Below are positions 16,213-25,293 of a DNA stretch of 64,000 nt, piece after piece. The stretch's first letter is position 1. Every line of letters starts with the position of its first letter. The position numbers were made by a program, and so were the translations under genes. The notes under the pieces are model-generated. The model saw nothing but the letters and a program-made list of their open reading frames with translations, ran no database searches and had not been told where the DNA came from. The stretch is from Streptococcus sobrinus DSM 20742 = ATCC 33478 (GTDB lineage: Bacteria; Bacillota; Bacilli; Lactobacillales; Streptococcaceae), in NCBI RefSeq assembly GCF_000686605.1, contig NZ_JMLC01000001.1, forward strand, positions 124,001 to 188,000. The letters run 5' to 3'.

Positions 16213-18378
16213 ATGGACCTGAAGAATCCGTTTAAAAAAGGAAAAAAAGCAAAAGAAAAATCTGAGAAGAAGGGTGATACTAAGGCTTTAGCAAGGACAA
16301 CACGAAAAAAGCTGAGGAGACGGACAGGTTTTCTGTCTAGTCTGACCAGTCGGCTCTATATCATTTTTGCCTTAGTGCTGACCCTGCTGGCGGTTTTAAT
16401 CGGCCGCTTGGCTTATATGCAGATCAGCCACCACTCTTTTTACTTAGGTAAATTGAACAAGCAGACAACCTACACCGTTAAACAGTCTTCAGAGCGGGGA
16501 CAAATTTATGATGCTACGGGACAGGCTCTGGTTGATAATGAAAAAAAGACTGTCGTAACTTATACGCGAAGTAACAAGGCTACAGCGGCGGATATTCTTA
16601 AGAATGCTAATGACTTATCAAAAATGGTTAATCTAACCGAGACTAAGGTATCTGACAGGCAAAAACGAGATTATTATTTGGCTGATAAGAAGCACTATCA
16701 AGCGATTGTAGAGAAGTTACCTGACAAGAAAAAGTTCGATAATTATGGTAATAATCTGACTGAGTCTGAAATTTATAAGAATGCTGTTAAGGCAGTACCT
16801 AAAAATAAGATTGATTATTCTGATGAGACCTTAAAGAAAGTTTACATCTTCAATCAAATGAACGGTGCTTCAAATTTTAGTACAGTGAATTTGACGACGG
16901 GAGATTTGACTGATGACCAAATTGCCTATATCACGGCTAATAAGTCGAAATTGCATGGTATCAGTATTGGGACAGACTGGAATCAAGAGATAACGACCTC
17001 TTCGTCATCCCTGTCTGACATCATCGGAACCCTCTCCAGCGAAAAGACAGGTCTACCGGAAGAAACTGCCAAGGAATACTTGGCTAAGGGGTATTCTCTC
17101 AATGACCGCGTAGGAACCTCTTATCTGCAAAAACAATATGAAGATGTTCTTCAAGGTACACGGACAACAACTAAAATCAGCGTAGATAACGATGGGAATG
17201 TTGTCAAAAACAAGCAGACTTCTAAGGGAAGTAAGGGAAACAATCTGAAACTGACCATTGACCTTGGTTTTCAAAATGGTGTTGAAGGCATCCTCAACCA
17301 ATATTATGGTTCAGAAGTATCATCAGGAACGGCAGCTAATTCAGAAGGGGTTTATGCAGTCGCTCTTAATGCTGATACGGGTGCTGTCTTGGCCATGGCT
17401 GGTCTCAACCATGATACGGATACCGGTCAACTGTCTTCAGATGCCTTGGGCAATGTTACCAATGTCTTCGTCCCAGGATCTGTTGTCAAGGGGGCAACTC
17501 TGACGGCTGGTTGGGAAACGGGTGCTATTTCTGGCAATCAGGTCCTGACTGACCAGACCATCAGTGTCAATGGATCAAATGCTATTAAGTCTTGGTTTAC
17601 CGACCAAGGCAGCCGCTCAATTACGGCTACTCAGGCCTTGGAATATTCCTCTAATACCTACATGGTTCAGGTTGCTTTAAAGATGATGGGACAAGAGTAT
17701 TACCCAGGTATGACCTTGACTGATACAGGTGTTAATGAAACCATGAAAAATTTGCGGAATACCTATGCAGAATATGGTATGGGAACCAAGACAGGTATTG
17801 ACTTACCCAATGAATCAGCAGGTTATACGACTGATGATTATAAGCCAGGTAATGTCCTAACCGAAGCCTTCGGTCAGTTCGATAGCTATACACCAATGCA
17901 GCTGGCTCAATATGCAGCGACAGTTGCTAACGGTGGCAATCGGATTGCGCCCCACCTGGTTCAAGGTATTTACGGCAACAATGCCGATGGTGGTCTGGGC
18001 GACCAAATCAAGGCCATTGATACCAATGTCCTCAACAAGGTTAATATCTCTGACGACCAAATGAGCTTGATTCAACAAGGTTTCTATGCGGTAGTTAATA
18101 GCTCAGATAGCTATGCGACTGGTAAGGGTATGCAAAGTTCTTCCATTTCTATCTCTGGTAAGACTGGTACAGCTGAAACTTTTGCAACGACAGCTAGTGG
18201 CAATAGTGTTACGACCGTTAATCTCAATGTTGTTGCCTATGCGACAGCCAATGATGGTACTAAGGTAGCCGTAGCAGTTATGTATCCTCATGCTGGTAAC
18301 TCAGATACCAAGGCTCACCAATACATCGCCCGTGATATTTTAAATCTCTATCAATCCATGTATGGTGGTGGCCATTAA
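16213..18378 (+). CDS. pbp2b: Class B penicillin-binding protein 2B (peptidoglycan transpeptidase)
   Basis: A 721-residue bitopic membrane protein: a basic cytoplasmic head, one membrane segment near residues 50-70 (LYIIFALVLTLLAVLIGRLAY), a dimerisation/pedestal region with ERGQIYDATGQAL, and a transpeptidase domain. Catalytic motifs are SVVK (Ser423-Lys426), SSN (479-481) and KTG (650-652). It cross-links peripheral peptidoglycan during elongation in streptococci, and altered forms give beta-lactam resistance. It is somewhat longer than pneumococcal PBP2b. The order pbp2b-recR-ddl-murF is typical of streptococci. Confidence 0.93.
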   Translation: MDLKNPFKKGKKAKEKSEKKGDTKALARTTRKKLRRRTGFLSSLTSRLYIIFALVLTLLAVLIGRLAYMQISHHSFYLGKLNKQTTYTVKQSSERGQIYDATGQALVDNEKKTVVTYTRSNKATAADILKNANDLSKMVNLTETKVSDRQKRDYYLADKKHYQAIVEKLPDKKKFDNYGNNLTESEIYKNAVKAVPKNKIDYSDETLKKVYIFNQMNGASNFSTVNLTTGDLTDDQIAYITANKSKLHGISIGTDWNQEITTSSSSLSDIIGTLSSEKTGLPEETAKEYLAKGYSLNDRVGTSYLQKQYEDVLQGTRTTTKISVDNDGNVVKNKQTSKGSKGNNLKLTIDLGFQNGVEGILNQYYGSEVSSGTAANSEGVYAVALNADTGAVLAMAGLNHDTDTGQLSSDALGNVTNVFVPGSVVKGATLTAGWETGAISGNQVLTDQTISVNGSNAIKSWFTDQGSRSITATQALEYSSNTYMVQVALKMMGQEYYPGMTLTDTGVNETMKNLRNTYAEYGMGTKTGIDLPNESAGYTTDDYKPGNVLTEAFGQFDSYTPMQLAQYAATVANGGNRIAPHLVQGIYGNNADGGLGDQIKAIDTNVLNKVNISDDQMSLIQQGFYAVVNSSDSYATGKGMQSSSISISGKTGTAETFATTASGNSVTTVNLNVVAYATANDGTKVAVAVMYPHAGNSDTKAHQYIARDILNLYQSMYGGGH

Positions 18379-18399
18379 AGTAAATAAAAGCTATAATAG

Positions 18400-18430
18400 A
18401 AGGGCTGGAAAGAATTTCCAGACCCTTTTA
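18400..18430 (+). terminator. Hairpin between pbp2b and recR
   Basis: AAGGGCTGGAAA / TTTCCAGACCCTT with a T4 tail; likely partial terminator, since recR starts 20 bases later. Confidence 0.65.
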
Positions 18431-18450
18431 ATTACGAAAAGGAGAGAGAT

Positions 18451-19047
18451 GTGCTTTATCCAACCCCTATTGCAAAATTAATAGATAGTTTTTCCAAATT
18501 GCCCGGTATCGGGACTAAGACGGCGACCAGACTGGCCTTTTACACCATCGGCATGTCCGATGAGGATGTCAATGACTTCGCCAAAAATCTCTTGGCTGCT
18601 AAGCGAGAGCTGACCTATTGCTCAATCTGTGGCAACCTGACTGATGAAGACCCCTGTGCTATCTGTACTGACGACACTAGGGATAAGTCGGTCCTCCTAG
18701 TTGTTGAGGAGAGCAAGGACGTGACCGCCATGGAGAAAATTCAGGAGTATCACGGTCTCTACCATGTTCTCCACGGTCTTATTTCGCCTATGAATGGGGT
18801 GGGACCTGACGATATTAACCTCAAGTCTCTTATCAATCGGCTTATGGATAGCGAAATTAACGAGGTCATCGTGGCAACCAATGCTACGGCAGACGGGGAA
18901 GCAACCTCCATGTATATCTCTCGAGTCCTCAAACCCGCTGGTATCAAGGTGACCCGCTTAGCGCGTGGCCTGGCTGTCGGCAGCGATATCGAATATGCTG
19001 ACGAAGTCACCCTGCTTCGAGCTATCGAAAATCGGACAGAATTGTAA
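18451..19047 (+). CDS. recR: Recombination mediator protein RecR
   Basis: A 198-residue protein that works with RecO/RecF in loading RecA at gaps. It has an N-terminal helix-hairpin-helix ([17 protein letters not shown]), a four-cysteine zinc finger (YCSICGN...PCAIC), and a Toprim domain ([13 protein letters not shown] ... [11 protein letters not shown]). The start is GTG behind AAGGAGAGAGAT; the ATG two bases upstream is in another frame. Confidence 0.96.
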   Translation: MLYPTPIAKLIDSFSKLPGIGTKTATRLAFYTIGMSDEDVNDFAKNLLAAKRELTYCSICGNLTDEDPCAICTDDTRDKSVLLVVEESKDVTAMEKIQEYHGLYHVLHGLISPMNGVGPDDINLKSLINRLMDSEINEVIVATNATADGEATSMYISRVLKPAGIKVTRLARGLAVGSDIEYADEVTLLRAIENRTEL

Positions 19048-19051
19048 GAAG

Positions 19052-19083
19052 AAACTCGGATTGTTAAGGCAGTCCGAGTTTTT
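19052..19083. terminator. Terminator between recR and the convergent oxidoreductase gene
   Basis: Stem AAACTCGGA / TCCGAGTTT with T5 tail for recR; lies just before the minus-strand gene end, so it may serve both. Confidence 0.75.
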
Positions 19084-19088
19084 GATGC

Positions 19089-19649
19089 TTAAATTTTTTG
19101 AGCCAACTGGCTGATTTTATCCAGTTGCTTTTTAATTTTACTATCAGAGGTTCCCCGAACATAAGGGATGGAAGTTAGTTTTGTTGGCTTAATACCGCAC
19201 ATACCCAAGACCTGTTTTTTGAGAATACGGCCATAGTCCTGTACAAAGAGTTTCGCGAAGATAGCTGGTGTATCGTGAGTCGTGATAATCCAGGCTTTTT
19301 TCCCTTTGAGGTGAGCGACTGGAGTAATTCCCTTGTAGGAGTATGCGAAGTCTGCTGCAAAGACACGGTCAATAAAGCCCTTAAGAATGGCTGGCATACC
19401 ACCCCACCAAATCGGGAAGATAAAGATGAGCTGGTCGGCCCATGTGATCAGTTGGCGATAGTTTTCCGTACTGGGGTCATCCTTCATGTCTCGTCTTTGT
19501 TCATAGCGAAGGACAGGGTCGAAATTTTCTTGGTAGAGGTTTAGCAGCTTAATGCTGTGAGATTTTGGCAGATTAGCTTGGATACGTTTAAGAATCTCTC
19601 CATTGAGGCTTGCTTCTTTAGGATGGGCGGTAATGATTAAAATATTCAT
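19089..19649 (-). CDS. NAD(P)H-dependent flavin oxidoreductase (flavodoxin-2 fold, quinone-reductase-like)
   Basis: A 186-residue cytosolic protein of the NAD(P)H quinone reductase family. The N-terminal ILIITAHPKEASLNGEI binds the FMN phosphate, and IFIFPIWWGGMPAILKGFIDRVF is the conserved FMN-loop block. Likely two-electron reduction of quinones or other electrophiles. It is downstream of, and overlaps by 4 bases, a TetR-type repressor gene, so it is probably induced by a small-molecule ligand of that repressor. Confidence 0.85.
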   Translation of the reverse strand: MNILIITAHPKEASLNGEILKRIQANLPKSHSIKLLNLYQENFDPVLRYEQRRDMKDDPSTENYRQLITWADQLIFIFPIWWGGMPAILKGFIDRVFAADFAYSYKGITPVAHLKGKKAWIITTHDTPAIFAKLFVQDYGRILKKQVLGMCGIKPTKLTSIPYVRGTSDSKIKKQLDKISQLAQKI

Positions 19650-20242
19650 GCTTTGGCTCCTTTGATATAAATGTCTAGCATATTAGCGATATTGCTTTTA
19701 ATAGTTGAGGAATCAATAGTTTCTCCCCCTTGACTTTGACCTAGAATTGCTAGTCCAGCAATGTAAGACCAGAGATGAATAATAAGCTCTCTCTCAGGCA
19801 GGTCCAAATTTTCTTGAGCTTTCAAGTTTTGAACCATGGCCTTAAAGGTCTGAAAACCTGGCAGCTCGCAATCGAAGTCAATCTGATTTTGTCTAGTCTC
19901 CAGATAACCAAGGGGGGACTTGATTAATAGGATTTCAAAAAAATTAGGATAGTCCTGAGCAAAATTGAAGAAATTAGCCCCCATCACTTGTAGTTGCTGG
20001 TGGGCCGAATCCTCCTGATTAATATTGACCTTGAGTGCTTGGGCAAGTCTTTCTGAAATTTCGGCCAGTAGGACCTGAAGGTAGCCTTCCTTGCTACCAA
20101 AGTGGCGGTAGGGAGCACCGTGGCTGACCCCACACTTTTGAGCCACCGTCCGAATGGACAGCTGATTAATCCCCTTTTTCTCAATCTCGGCTACACCAGT
20201 CGCAATCAATTTCTGCTTGAGTTTTTCCGTATCTCTTTTCAT
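19646..20242 (-). CDS. TetR-family transcriptional regulator
   Basis: A 198-residue regulator: N-terminal helix-turn-helix LSIRTVAQKCGVSHGAPYRHFGSKEGYL, typical of TetR, then a helical ligand domain. It heads an operon with the quinone-reductase-like gene and is divergent from a MarR gene. Two palindromic half-matched sites sit just upstream of its start, consistent with autoregulation. Ligand is unknown. Confidence 0.9.
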   Translation of the reverse strand: MKRDTEKLKQKLIATGVAEIEKKGINQLSIRTVAQKCGVSHGAPYRHFGSKEGYLQVLLAEISERLAQALKVNINQEDSAHQQLQVMGANFFNFAQDYPNFFEILLIKSPLGYLETRQNQIDFDCELPGFQTFKAMVQNLKAQENLDLPERELIIHLWSYIAGLAILGQSQGGETIDSSTIKSNIANMLDIYIKGAKA

Positions 20243-20283
20243 GGCCTTCCTTTCTAGTTATTTGATATAAATTTTCAAAAAAA

Positions 20284-20330
20284 GTAGACAGTGATTACTT
20301 TTTGATTTGTGAATAGTTTACACTGTCTAC
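20284..20330. promoter_or_regulatory. Paired 15-bp operators between tetR- and marR-type genes
   Basis: GTAGACAGTGATTAC (20284-20298) and GTTTACACTGTCTAC (20316-20330) share the palindrome GTnnACAnTG(T/A)nnAC and are inverted relative to each other, 32 bp apart. The outer arms AAAGTAGACAGTG / CACTGTCTACTTT form one larger inverted repeat. Position just upstream of the TetR gene makes it the likely repressor site. Confidence 0.6.
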
Positions 20331-20418
20331 TTTTTTATGTCAAGAGAAAATTGACAAGCTATTTTATTTTTGATATTTTTATTAAGTAACTTAACTAATA
20401 AAAAGAGGGCGAGTAAGA

Positions 20419-20892
20419 ATGGTAGACCAACTATTAGACTTTAGTCAAAAACTTCAAAGCTTTCTTGCTAGCTATCAAAAGCTGGAGCAAGAGCAACATA
20501 GGATTCCCAATCATAACCTAACTGTGGCAGAAGTTCATCTCCTGGTTGCCTTGTCTAAGAATAATCGGATGAATCTTTCTCAGCTGGCTCAAAAAGAGCA
20601 GGTTTCTCGTAGTGCCGTGACCCAGTTGGTTAATAAACTAGTAAAAAAGGGTTATCTGAAAAAAGAAATTTCCCAACTAAAGAAGAGTTCTTATCACCTC
20701 CACTTAACCCAGTCGGGGCAGGAGGTTATTGGTTGGCACCAGAAGCAACATGACTTTCTTGCTACTCAGTTGGAAGAGGTATTGCAGGCCTATTCCAAGA
20801 ACTTTTTAACTAATCTTGCTCACTTAATGACTGATGTAGAGGCAGTTTTAGAAGAGCTAGCCAGGAAAAAATACCCAGGGGTGGTCAGATGA
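20419..20892 (+). CDS. MarR-family transcriptional regulator
   Basis: A 157-residue winged-helix protein: NLTVAEVHLLVAL, recognition region MNLSQLAQKEQVSRSAVTQLVNKLVKKGYL and a wing-like KEISQLKKSSYHLHLT. It is in an operon with the BAAT-type hydrolase (4-base overlap), so it probably controls that gene. It may respond to a phenolic or fatty-acid-like compound as many MarR proteins do, but nothing in the sequence shows which. Confidence 0.9.
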   Translation: MVDQLLDFSQKLQSFLASYQKLEQEQHRIPNHNLTVAEVHLLVALSKNNRMNLSQLAQKEQVSRSAVTQLVNKLVKKGYLKKEISQLKKSSYHLHLTQSGQEVIGWHQKQHDFLATQLEEVLQAYSKNFLTNLAHLMTDVEAVLEELARKKYPGVVR

Positions 20893-22127
20893 GGATTCAT
20901 TTAGTAAGTCAGGATAATCTAGCCGATAGCCCTTTTGATATTCAGATAAGTGGACTTGAAGCCAACGTGACCTATCTTGTTCGGATGACCTTAGTTGATT
21001 ATTATAATATCAATGCTCCTATGGATTTGGAGGCGACTGTGCCTTGGCAGTCTCAAGGAATTTACACCGCAGATGAACTGGGACAGATTTCGGTCAATAA
21101 AACTTACTGTCAAACAGGCTCTTATCAGGGTCAGGTTGAGATGGGGCTATTTTTTAATAGCAAGCCTACAGAAAATAAACGGATGAGCTTGCAGTCCAAC
21201 TTGTCTGATATTCCTCTGAGGGATAGCTTTGAGATTCAGGTAGAGCTACTTAAAAATGAGGAAGCCTTGGAGAAAGCTCGATTTAAACGTTATTACCAAA
21301 CCCCTCAGATTAGACATGAGGAGTTGCATTTTTCTAAGGCTCAGGCTCGGATCTTTTATCCAGAAAGGGCTAAAAATCTTCCAGCCATCATCGTTTTGAG
21401 TGGTAGTGATGGAAGGATTGAAAAGGCTCAAAATATTGCACAAATACTGGCCAGTCGTGGCTTTGTCACTATGGCTGTGGCTTATTTTGGGTTAGAGAGG
21501 CTTCCTAAAGATTTAGATAGAATTGACCTAGATTCCATCGAGAAAGCTCTATCTTATCTAGCTTGTTTGCCTCAAGTTGATGGGGAAAGGATTGGAATTT
21601 ATGGGCGTTCTAAAGGTGCCGAATTAGCCTTACTAGCGGTCTCGTTTTTCCCAGAACTAAAATGCCTTGTTGTTAATTCACCATCTTGTGCTGTCCTAGA
21701 AGGCATGAAAGGGTATCGGAACTCGGGCCATTCTTCTTGGACTTATAGGGGAAAGGAATTACCTTATACAAAATTTTCTTTCAAGGATTTTATCATGAGT
21801 AAATTACTGAGGAGGCCTCAAATCCATTATCAGACTGATAGTTATATTCCAGTTGAAAAAATTCAAGGTCACCTCTTTCTCATAGGTGCTGAGAAGGATG
21901 AAATCTGGCCAGCCTATGAGTCTATTGAAAAGATTGAGGAGCGGTGGAAGCGAAGAGGGACTTCTGCCTATAAGCTAAAAAAGCTAATTTTAAAAAGTAG
22001 TGGACACATGCTGACCCTTGCCTACCAACCCAATAGCCGATATAAGAAGTTGGCATGGAAAGGGGTGTTGGCTGATAGCGTCAAGTCCTGGCAAGCCACA
22101 GTGGAGTTTTTTAAGAGATACTTGTGA
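20889..22127 (+). CDS. Acyl-CoA thioesterase/BAAT-family alpha/beta hydrolase
   Basis: A 412-residue two-domain protein. The N-terminal ~130 residues form a beta-sandwich with the acyl-CoA thioester hydrolase pattern (SPFDIQISGLEANVTYLVRMTLVD). The C-terminal domain is an alpha/beta hydrolase: PAIIVLSGSDGRIEKAQNIA, nucleophile elbow IYGRSKGAELAL (Ser), an Asp-containing GAEKDEIWP, and a late His in SSGHML. In animals the family transfers or hydrolyses acyl-CoA; bacterial substrates are unknown. Overlap with marR suggests regulated response to an acyl or xenobiotic compound. Confidence 0.85.
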   Translation: MRIHLVSQDNLADSPFDIQISGLEANVTYLVRMTLVDYYNINAPMDLEATVPWQSQGIYTADELGQISVNKTYCQTGSYQGQVEMGLFFNSKPTENKRMSLQSNLSDIPLRDSFEIQVELLKNEEALEKARFKRYYQTPQIRHEELHFSKAQARIFYPERAKNLPAIIVLSGSDGRIEKAQNIAQILASRGFVTMAVAYFGLERLPKDLDRIDLDSIEKALSYLACLPQVDGERIGIYGRSKGAELALLAVSFFPELKCLVVNSPSCAVLEGMKGYRNSGHSSWTYRGKELPYTKFSFKDFIMSKLLRRPQIHYQTDSYIPVEKIQGHLFLIGAEKDEIWPAYESIEKIEERWKRRGTSAYKLKKLILKSSGHMLTLAYQPNSRYKKLAWKGVLADSVKSWQATVEFFKRYL

Positions 22128-22150
22128 GTTCACATTTGCTTGCCCAAACT

Positions 22151-22178
22151 TTGACTTTTTTCCAAAATTTGCTATAAT
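22151..22178 (+). promoter_or_regulatory. Promoter of a candidate small RNA
   Basis: TTGACT (22151-22156), 16-bp spacer, TATAAT (22173-22178). Confidence 0.7.
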
Positions 22179-22184
22179 AATCTT

Positions 22185-22257
22185 GCGATGAAATAGTATT
22201 TCCCAATACATGGGATAACGGAAAAGCCCCAGCAGTACTAGTGCTGAGGCTTTTTAT
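22185..22257 (+). ncRNA. Candidate ~73-nt small RNA upstream of ddl
   Basis: The transcript from the promoter above would end at a strong terminator (AAAAGCCCCAGCA / TGCTGAGGCTTTTT, 22222-22255). It has a second small stem TCCCA / TGGGA around ATACA. There is no ORF (ATG AAA TAG). ddl has its own -10 further downstream, so this looks like an independent small RNA or a terminated leader. Confidence 0.5.
22222..22255 (+). terminator. Terminator of the candidate small RNA
   Basis: 13-bp stem with one mismatch, 7-base loop, T5 tail. Confidence 0.85.
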
Positions 22258-22375
22258 GTTATCTGAGATTAGCGACCTCCACCTCCTGACCGCCGTCTCT
22301 CTTGCTGGCCACTTGAAATCTAGGTTTATCCCTTTACCTGCCACCTCCAATCATCCGGCGATTTATGCTATAATA

Positions 22376-22384
22376 AGGGGCGAA
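22376..22384 (+). promoter_or_regulatory. Extended -10 of ddl
   Basis: TGCTATAAT, 23 bases before the ATG; no clear -35. Confidence 0.55.
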
Positions 22385-22407
22385 TAATTTGCTAGAAAAG
22401 AGAAATC

Positions 22408-23454
22408 ATGTCTAAGAAAACTTTGATTTTATTGTATGGTGGTCGCTCGGCTGAGCATGAGGTTTCGGCCCTGTCGGCTGAGAGTGTCATGCGGGCTGTT
22501 GACTATGATAAGTTTAGTGTCAAGACCTACTTTATCACCAAATCCGGTGACTTTATCAAGACTCAGGAATTTACCAGCCAGCCTAGTCAAGACGAAAAGC
22601 TCATGACCAATGAGACTGTGGTCCCTAGCCAGGCTATCAAGCCCAGCGATATTTACCAAGAAAATGCTATCGTCTTTCCGGTTCTCCACGGGCCGATGGG
22701 GGAAGATGGCTCCATTCAAGGTTTCTTAGAAGTTCTCCGCCTGCCTTACGTGGGGACCAATGTCCTCTCCTCTAGCGTGGCTATGGACAAGATTACGACC
22801 AAGCATGTACTTGAATCCGCAGGTGTCCCTCAAGTGGCCTATGTAACCTATATGGAAGGTCAAGCCCAGTCAGAAGCCATCGCTAGAGCCAATCAAAAGT
22901 TGACCTACCCTGTCTTTGTGAAGCCAGCCAATATGGGCTCATCTGTTGGGATTTCTAAGGCTGACAACGATGGAGAATTGGCTGATGCCCTTGATTTAGC
23001 CCTCAAATACGATAGTCGGATTTTAATTGAGCAAGGTGTCGTGGCCAGAGAAATTGAAGTCGGTATCCTGGGCAATAGCCAAGTTAAAACAACCCAGCCC
23101 GGTGAAGTCGTCAAGGATGTGGCCTTCTACGATTACAAAGCCAAGTATATTGACAACAAGATTAGCATGGATATTCCGGCCAAGGTGCCTGAGGAAGTTA
23201 TGGATAAGATGCGGGGCTATGCTGAGACGGCCTTCCGAGCTATCGGTGGTTGTGGCCTCTCCCGTTGTGACTTCTTCCTGACAGAAGACGGTGAGATTTT
23301 CCTCAACGAGCTCAATACCATGCCAGGTTTCACCCAATGGTCTATGTATCCTCTCCTTTGGGAAAATATGGGCTTGTCCTACAAGGATTTGATTAGCGAG
23401 TTGGCTGGCTTAGCTCAGGAAATGTTCGACAAGCGAGAAAGTCATTTGTTATAG
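22408..23454 (+). CDS. ddl: D-alanine--D-alanine ligase
   Basis: A 348-residue ATP-grasp enzyme making the D-Ala-D-Ala dipeptide for peptidoglycan. Seen are [36 protein letters not shown], the ATP-grasp lysine block [18 protein letters not shown], and the Mg-binding [18 protein letters not shown]. The active-site Tyr/Phe choice near YDYKAKYID is the D-Ala (not D-lactate) type as far as can be judged. Terminated by its own hairpin; murF lies 2.4 kb downstream after a transporter and folT. Confidence 0.96.
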   Translation: MSKKTLILLYGGRSAEHEVSALSAESVMRAVDYDKFSVKTYFITKSGDFIKTQEFTSQPSQDEKLMTNETVVPSQAIKPSDIYQENAIVFPVLHGPMGEDGSIQGFLEVLRLPYVGTNVLSSSVAMDKITTKHVLESAGVPQVAYVTYMEGQAQSEAIARANQKLTYPVFVKPANMGSSVGISKADNDGELADALDLALKYDSRILIEQGVVAREIEVGILGNSQVKTTQPGEVVKDVAFYDYKAKYIDNKISMDIPAKVPEEVMDKMRGYAETAFRAIGGCGLSRCDFFLTEDGEIFLNELNTMPGFTQWSMYPLLWENMGLSYKDLISELAGLAQEMFDKRESHLL

Positions 23455-23457
23455 ACG

Positions 23458-23488
23458 AAAAAAGCGGAGCCTAGGCTTCGCTTTTTTT
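23458..23488 (+). terminator. Terminator of ddl
   Basis: AAAAAAGCGGAGCC / AGGCTTCGCTTTTTTT, strong. Confidence 0.9.
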
Positions 23489-23584
23489 ATGGGCCGGTGT
23501 GGAAGATAAGCCTGATTTTCGGGACTTTTCAAAGTATTTTCTGCTTAAAATGGAAAATTTGCGAAAATAAATTTAAAAAATATT

Positions 23585-23613
23585 TTGAAAATTGCAATAA
23601 ATAGGAGTACAAT
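23585..23613 (+). promoter_or_regulatory. Promoter of the BASS transporter gene
   Basis: TTGAAA (23585-23590), 17-bp spacer, TACAAT (23608-23613). Confidence 0.7.
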
Positions 23614-23643
23614 AAAAGTGTTCTATTTTTATAGGAGGTTCTT

Positions 23644-24597
23644 ATGCAGAAAGTAGTAAATTTTTCTTCTTGGATCAGTAAGTGGTTTACTCTGATTGTC
23701 ATTGTCTGGGCTGCAGTCAACTATGCCCTGCCCCACACTAGCACTTGGGTTATCCCTAATACCTCTTATCTTTTAGGTATCATCCTCTTCGGAATGGGCT
23801 TAACCTTGACGACTGAAGACTTTGTCCGAATTTCTAAGCGACCAATTCCAGTCATTTTGGGGACCGTAGCCCACTATATCATCATGCCAGGTTTGGCTTG
23901 GTTGCTCTGCTTGATTTTCCAGCTCAAGGGAGCAACAGCAGCAGGGGTCATCTTGGTTGGTTCTTGTCCTAGTGGGACTTCCTCTAGTGTCATGGCCTTC
24001 TTGGCTGGTGGAGATGTAGCCCTTGATGTTTCCATCGAAGTCCTTTCGACCCTCTTGGCGCCACTCATGTTGCCAACGCTCTTGTCTGTCTTAGCTGGTC
24101 AATTTATTGCTGTTCCTGCCAGCAAGCTCTTCTTGTCAACCTTACAAATTGTTGTCGTGCCAATTATTTTAGGGGTTGTTATCCATATGCTTTTGCGGCA
24201 TAAGATTGATGGCATCATTAAATTGATGCCTCTGATTTCTCAAGTTGCTATCCTCTTGATTATTGGCGCGGTTGTCTCAGCCAACCATGCCAATATCTTT
24301 ACGGCTGCGACAGCCTTAGTTATTCCAGTCGTTATGCTCCATAATCTCTGTGGCTATAGTCTTGGTTTTGCCTTTTCAAAATTGCTTAAGCTCAGAGAAC
24401 CGCAACAAAAGGCCATTACCTTTGAAGTTGGGATGCAGGATTCCAGCTTGGGGGCAACCTTAGCCATCAAGTACTTTGCGCCACAAGCAGCTATTCCTTC
24501 CACAATCTTCTCTATCTGGCACAATATTTCAGGTTCAATCCTATCATCCTGGTGGAAGAATCATTCCAAGGAAAGCTTGGTAGCAGAAGAAGACTAG
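23644..24597 (+). CDS. Bile acid:sodium symporter (BASS) family transporter
   Basis: A 317-residue protein with nine to ten membrane segments. Family features are GIILFGMGLTLTTEDF, the VGSCPSGTSSSVMAFLAGGDVALDV sodium-site region (discontinuous helix with the GTSSxxM/LA pattern) and TFEVGMQDSSLGATLA, the second crossing motif. Some bacterial members carry pantothenate or other organic anions, so the true substrate is open. Ribosome site TAGGAGG upstream. Single-gene transcript between two terminators. Confidence 0.88.
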   Translation: MQKVVNFSSWISKWFTLIVIVWAAVNYALPHTSTWVIPNTSYLLGIILFGMGLTLTTEDFVRISKRPIPVILGTVAHYIIMPGLAWLLCLIFQLKGATAAGVILVGSCPSGTSSSVMAFLAGGDVALDVSIEVLSTLLAPLMLPTLLSVLAGQFIAVPASKLFLSTLQIVVVPIILGVVIHMLLRHKIDGIIKLMPLISQVAILLIIGAVVSANHANIFTAATALVIPVVMLHNLCGYSLGFAFSKLLKLREPQQKAITFEVGMQDSSLGATLAIKYFAPQAAIPSTIFSIWHNISGSILSSWWKNHSKESLVAEED

Positions 24598-24603
24598 CTT
24601 ATA

Positions 24604-24634
24604 AAAACTTCATCACTCTTGGTGAAGTTTTTTT
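24604..24634 (+). terminator. Terminator of the BASS transporter gene
   Basis: AACTTCA / TGAAGTT with a T7 tail. Confidence 0.8.
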
Positions 24635-24729
24635 AGTGAGAAAAATCCCCGCCTGATGGCGAAGATGTTTGATATATGTAGGATTGAGGGGCTTTGACGA
24701 CTTTGCCGTTGAAAGACTATCCCACTCCC

Positions 24730-25293
24730 TCATTTTTTGATTCCGGTTAATTGGCGCCAATCTCTCAGTCTTTGAAGCTGGGTCAGGACCAGCATGGTGA
24801 GGATAACTCGAACTGGAATTTCAAAGATTTTCAACCAACGGCCTGCGATAAATTGGGCAGCAATGGGAACTTTGAAATAGATTTGAGTTAAGAGGGGCGT
24901 GAAGATGAAGGTTCCAAAAATCATAATGACCAGAGTGGCTAGGCTGACATAGGCCCAGTCCATTTTTGAGGTCCAGCTCAGCGATTTTCCATAAAAGAAG
25001 AAACCGTAGAGGGCGCCTTGGACAGCCTCCATCAGGGTCCACCAGATAATGAAATTGGCTGTTCCGCCCGTCATGCTATCAATCAGATCAATCAGGGCTA
25101 GGGCAACAAAGCCGTAGGCAGGTCCGCCGATAGCCCCAATCATGGCCGAGGCGATGAAGGTCAGACTAAAGACCAGCTGATTAGGTATGATGGGGATGGA
25201 GAACTTGCTGACCACAACCGACAGAGCCATAAGCATGGCTAGGCTAACCAATTGTTTGGTTGAGAGTTTTGGGAAAAAGGGTTTAGAAAACAT
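24730..25293 (-). CDS. folT: ECF transporter substrate-binding subunit, folate-type (FolT)
   Basis: A 187-residue protein of about five or six membrane segments: LVSLAMLMALSVVVSKFSIP, the VFSLTFIASAMIGAIGGPAYGFVALALIDLID block typical of ECF S-components, and the late GRWLKIFEIPVRVILTML. It would bind the vitamin and dock on the shared EcfA-EcfA'-EcfT module encoded elsewhere. The folate assignment comes from a tetrahydrofolate riboswitch upstream on the same strand. Confidence 0.88.
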   Translation of the reverse strand: MFSKPFFPKLSTKQLVSLAMLMALSVVVSKFSIPIIPNQLVFSLTFIASAMIGAIGGPAYGFVALALIDLIDSMTGGTANFIIWWTLMEAVQGALYGFFFYGKSLSWTSKMDWAYVSLATLVIMIFGTFIFTPLLTQIYFKVPIAAQFIAGRWLKIFEIPVRVILTMLVLTQLQRLRDWRQLTGIKK

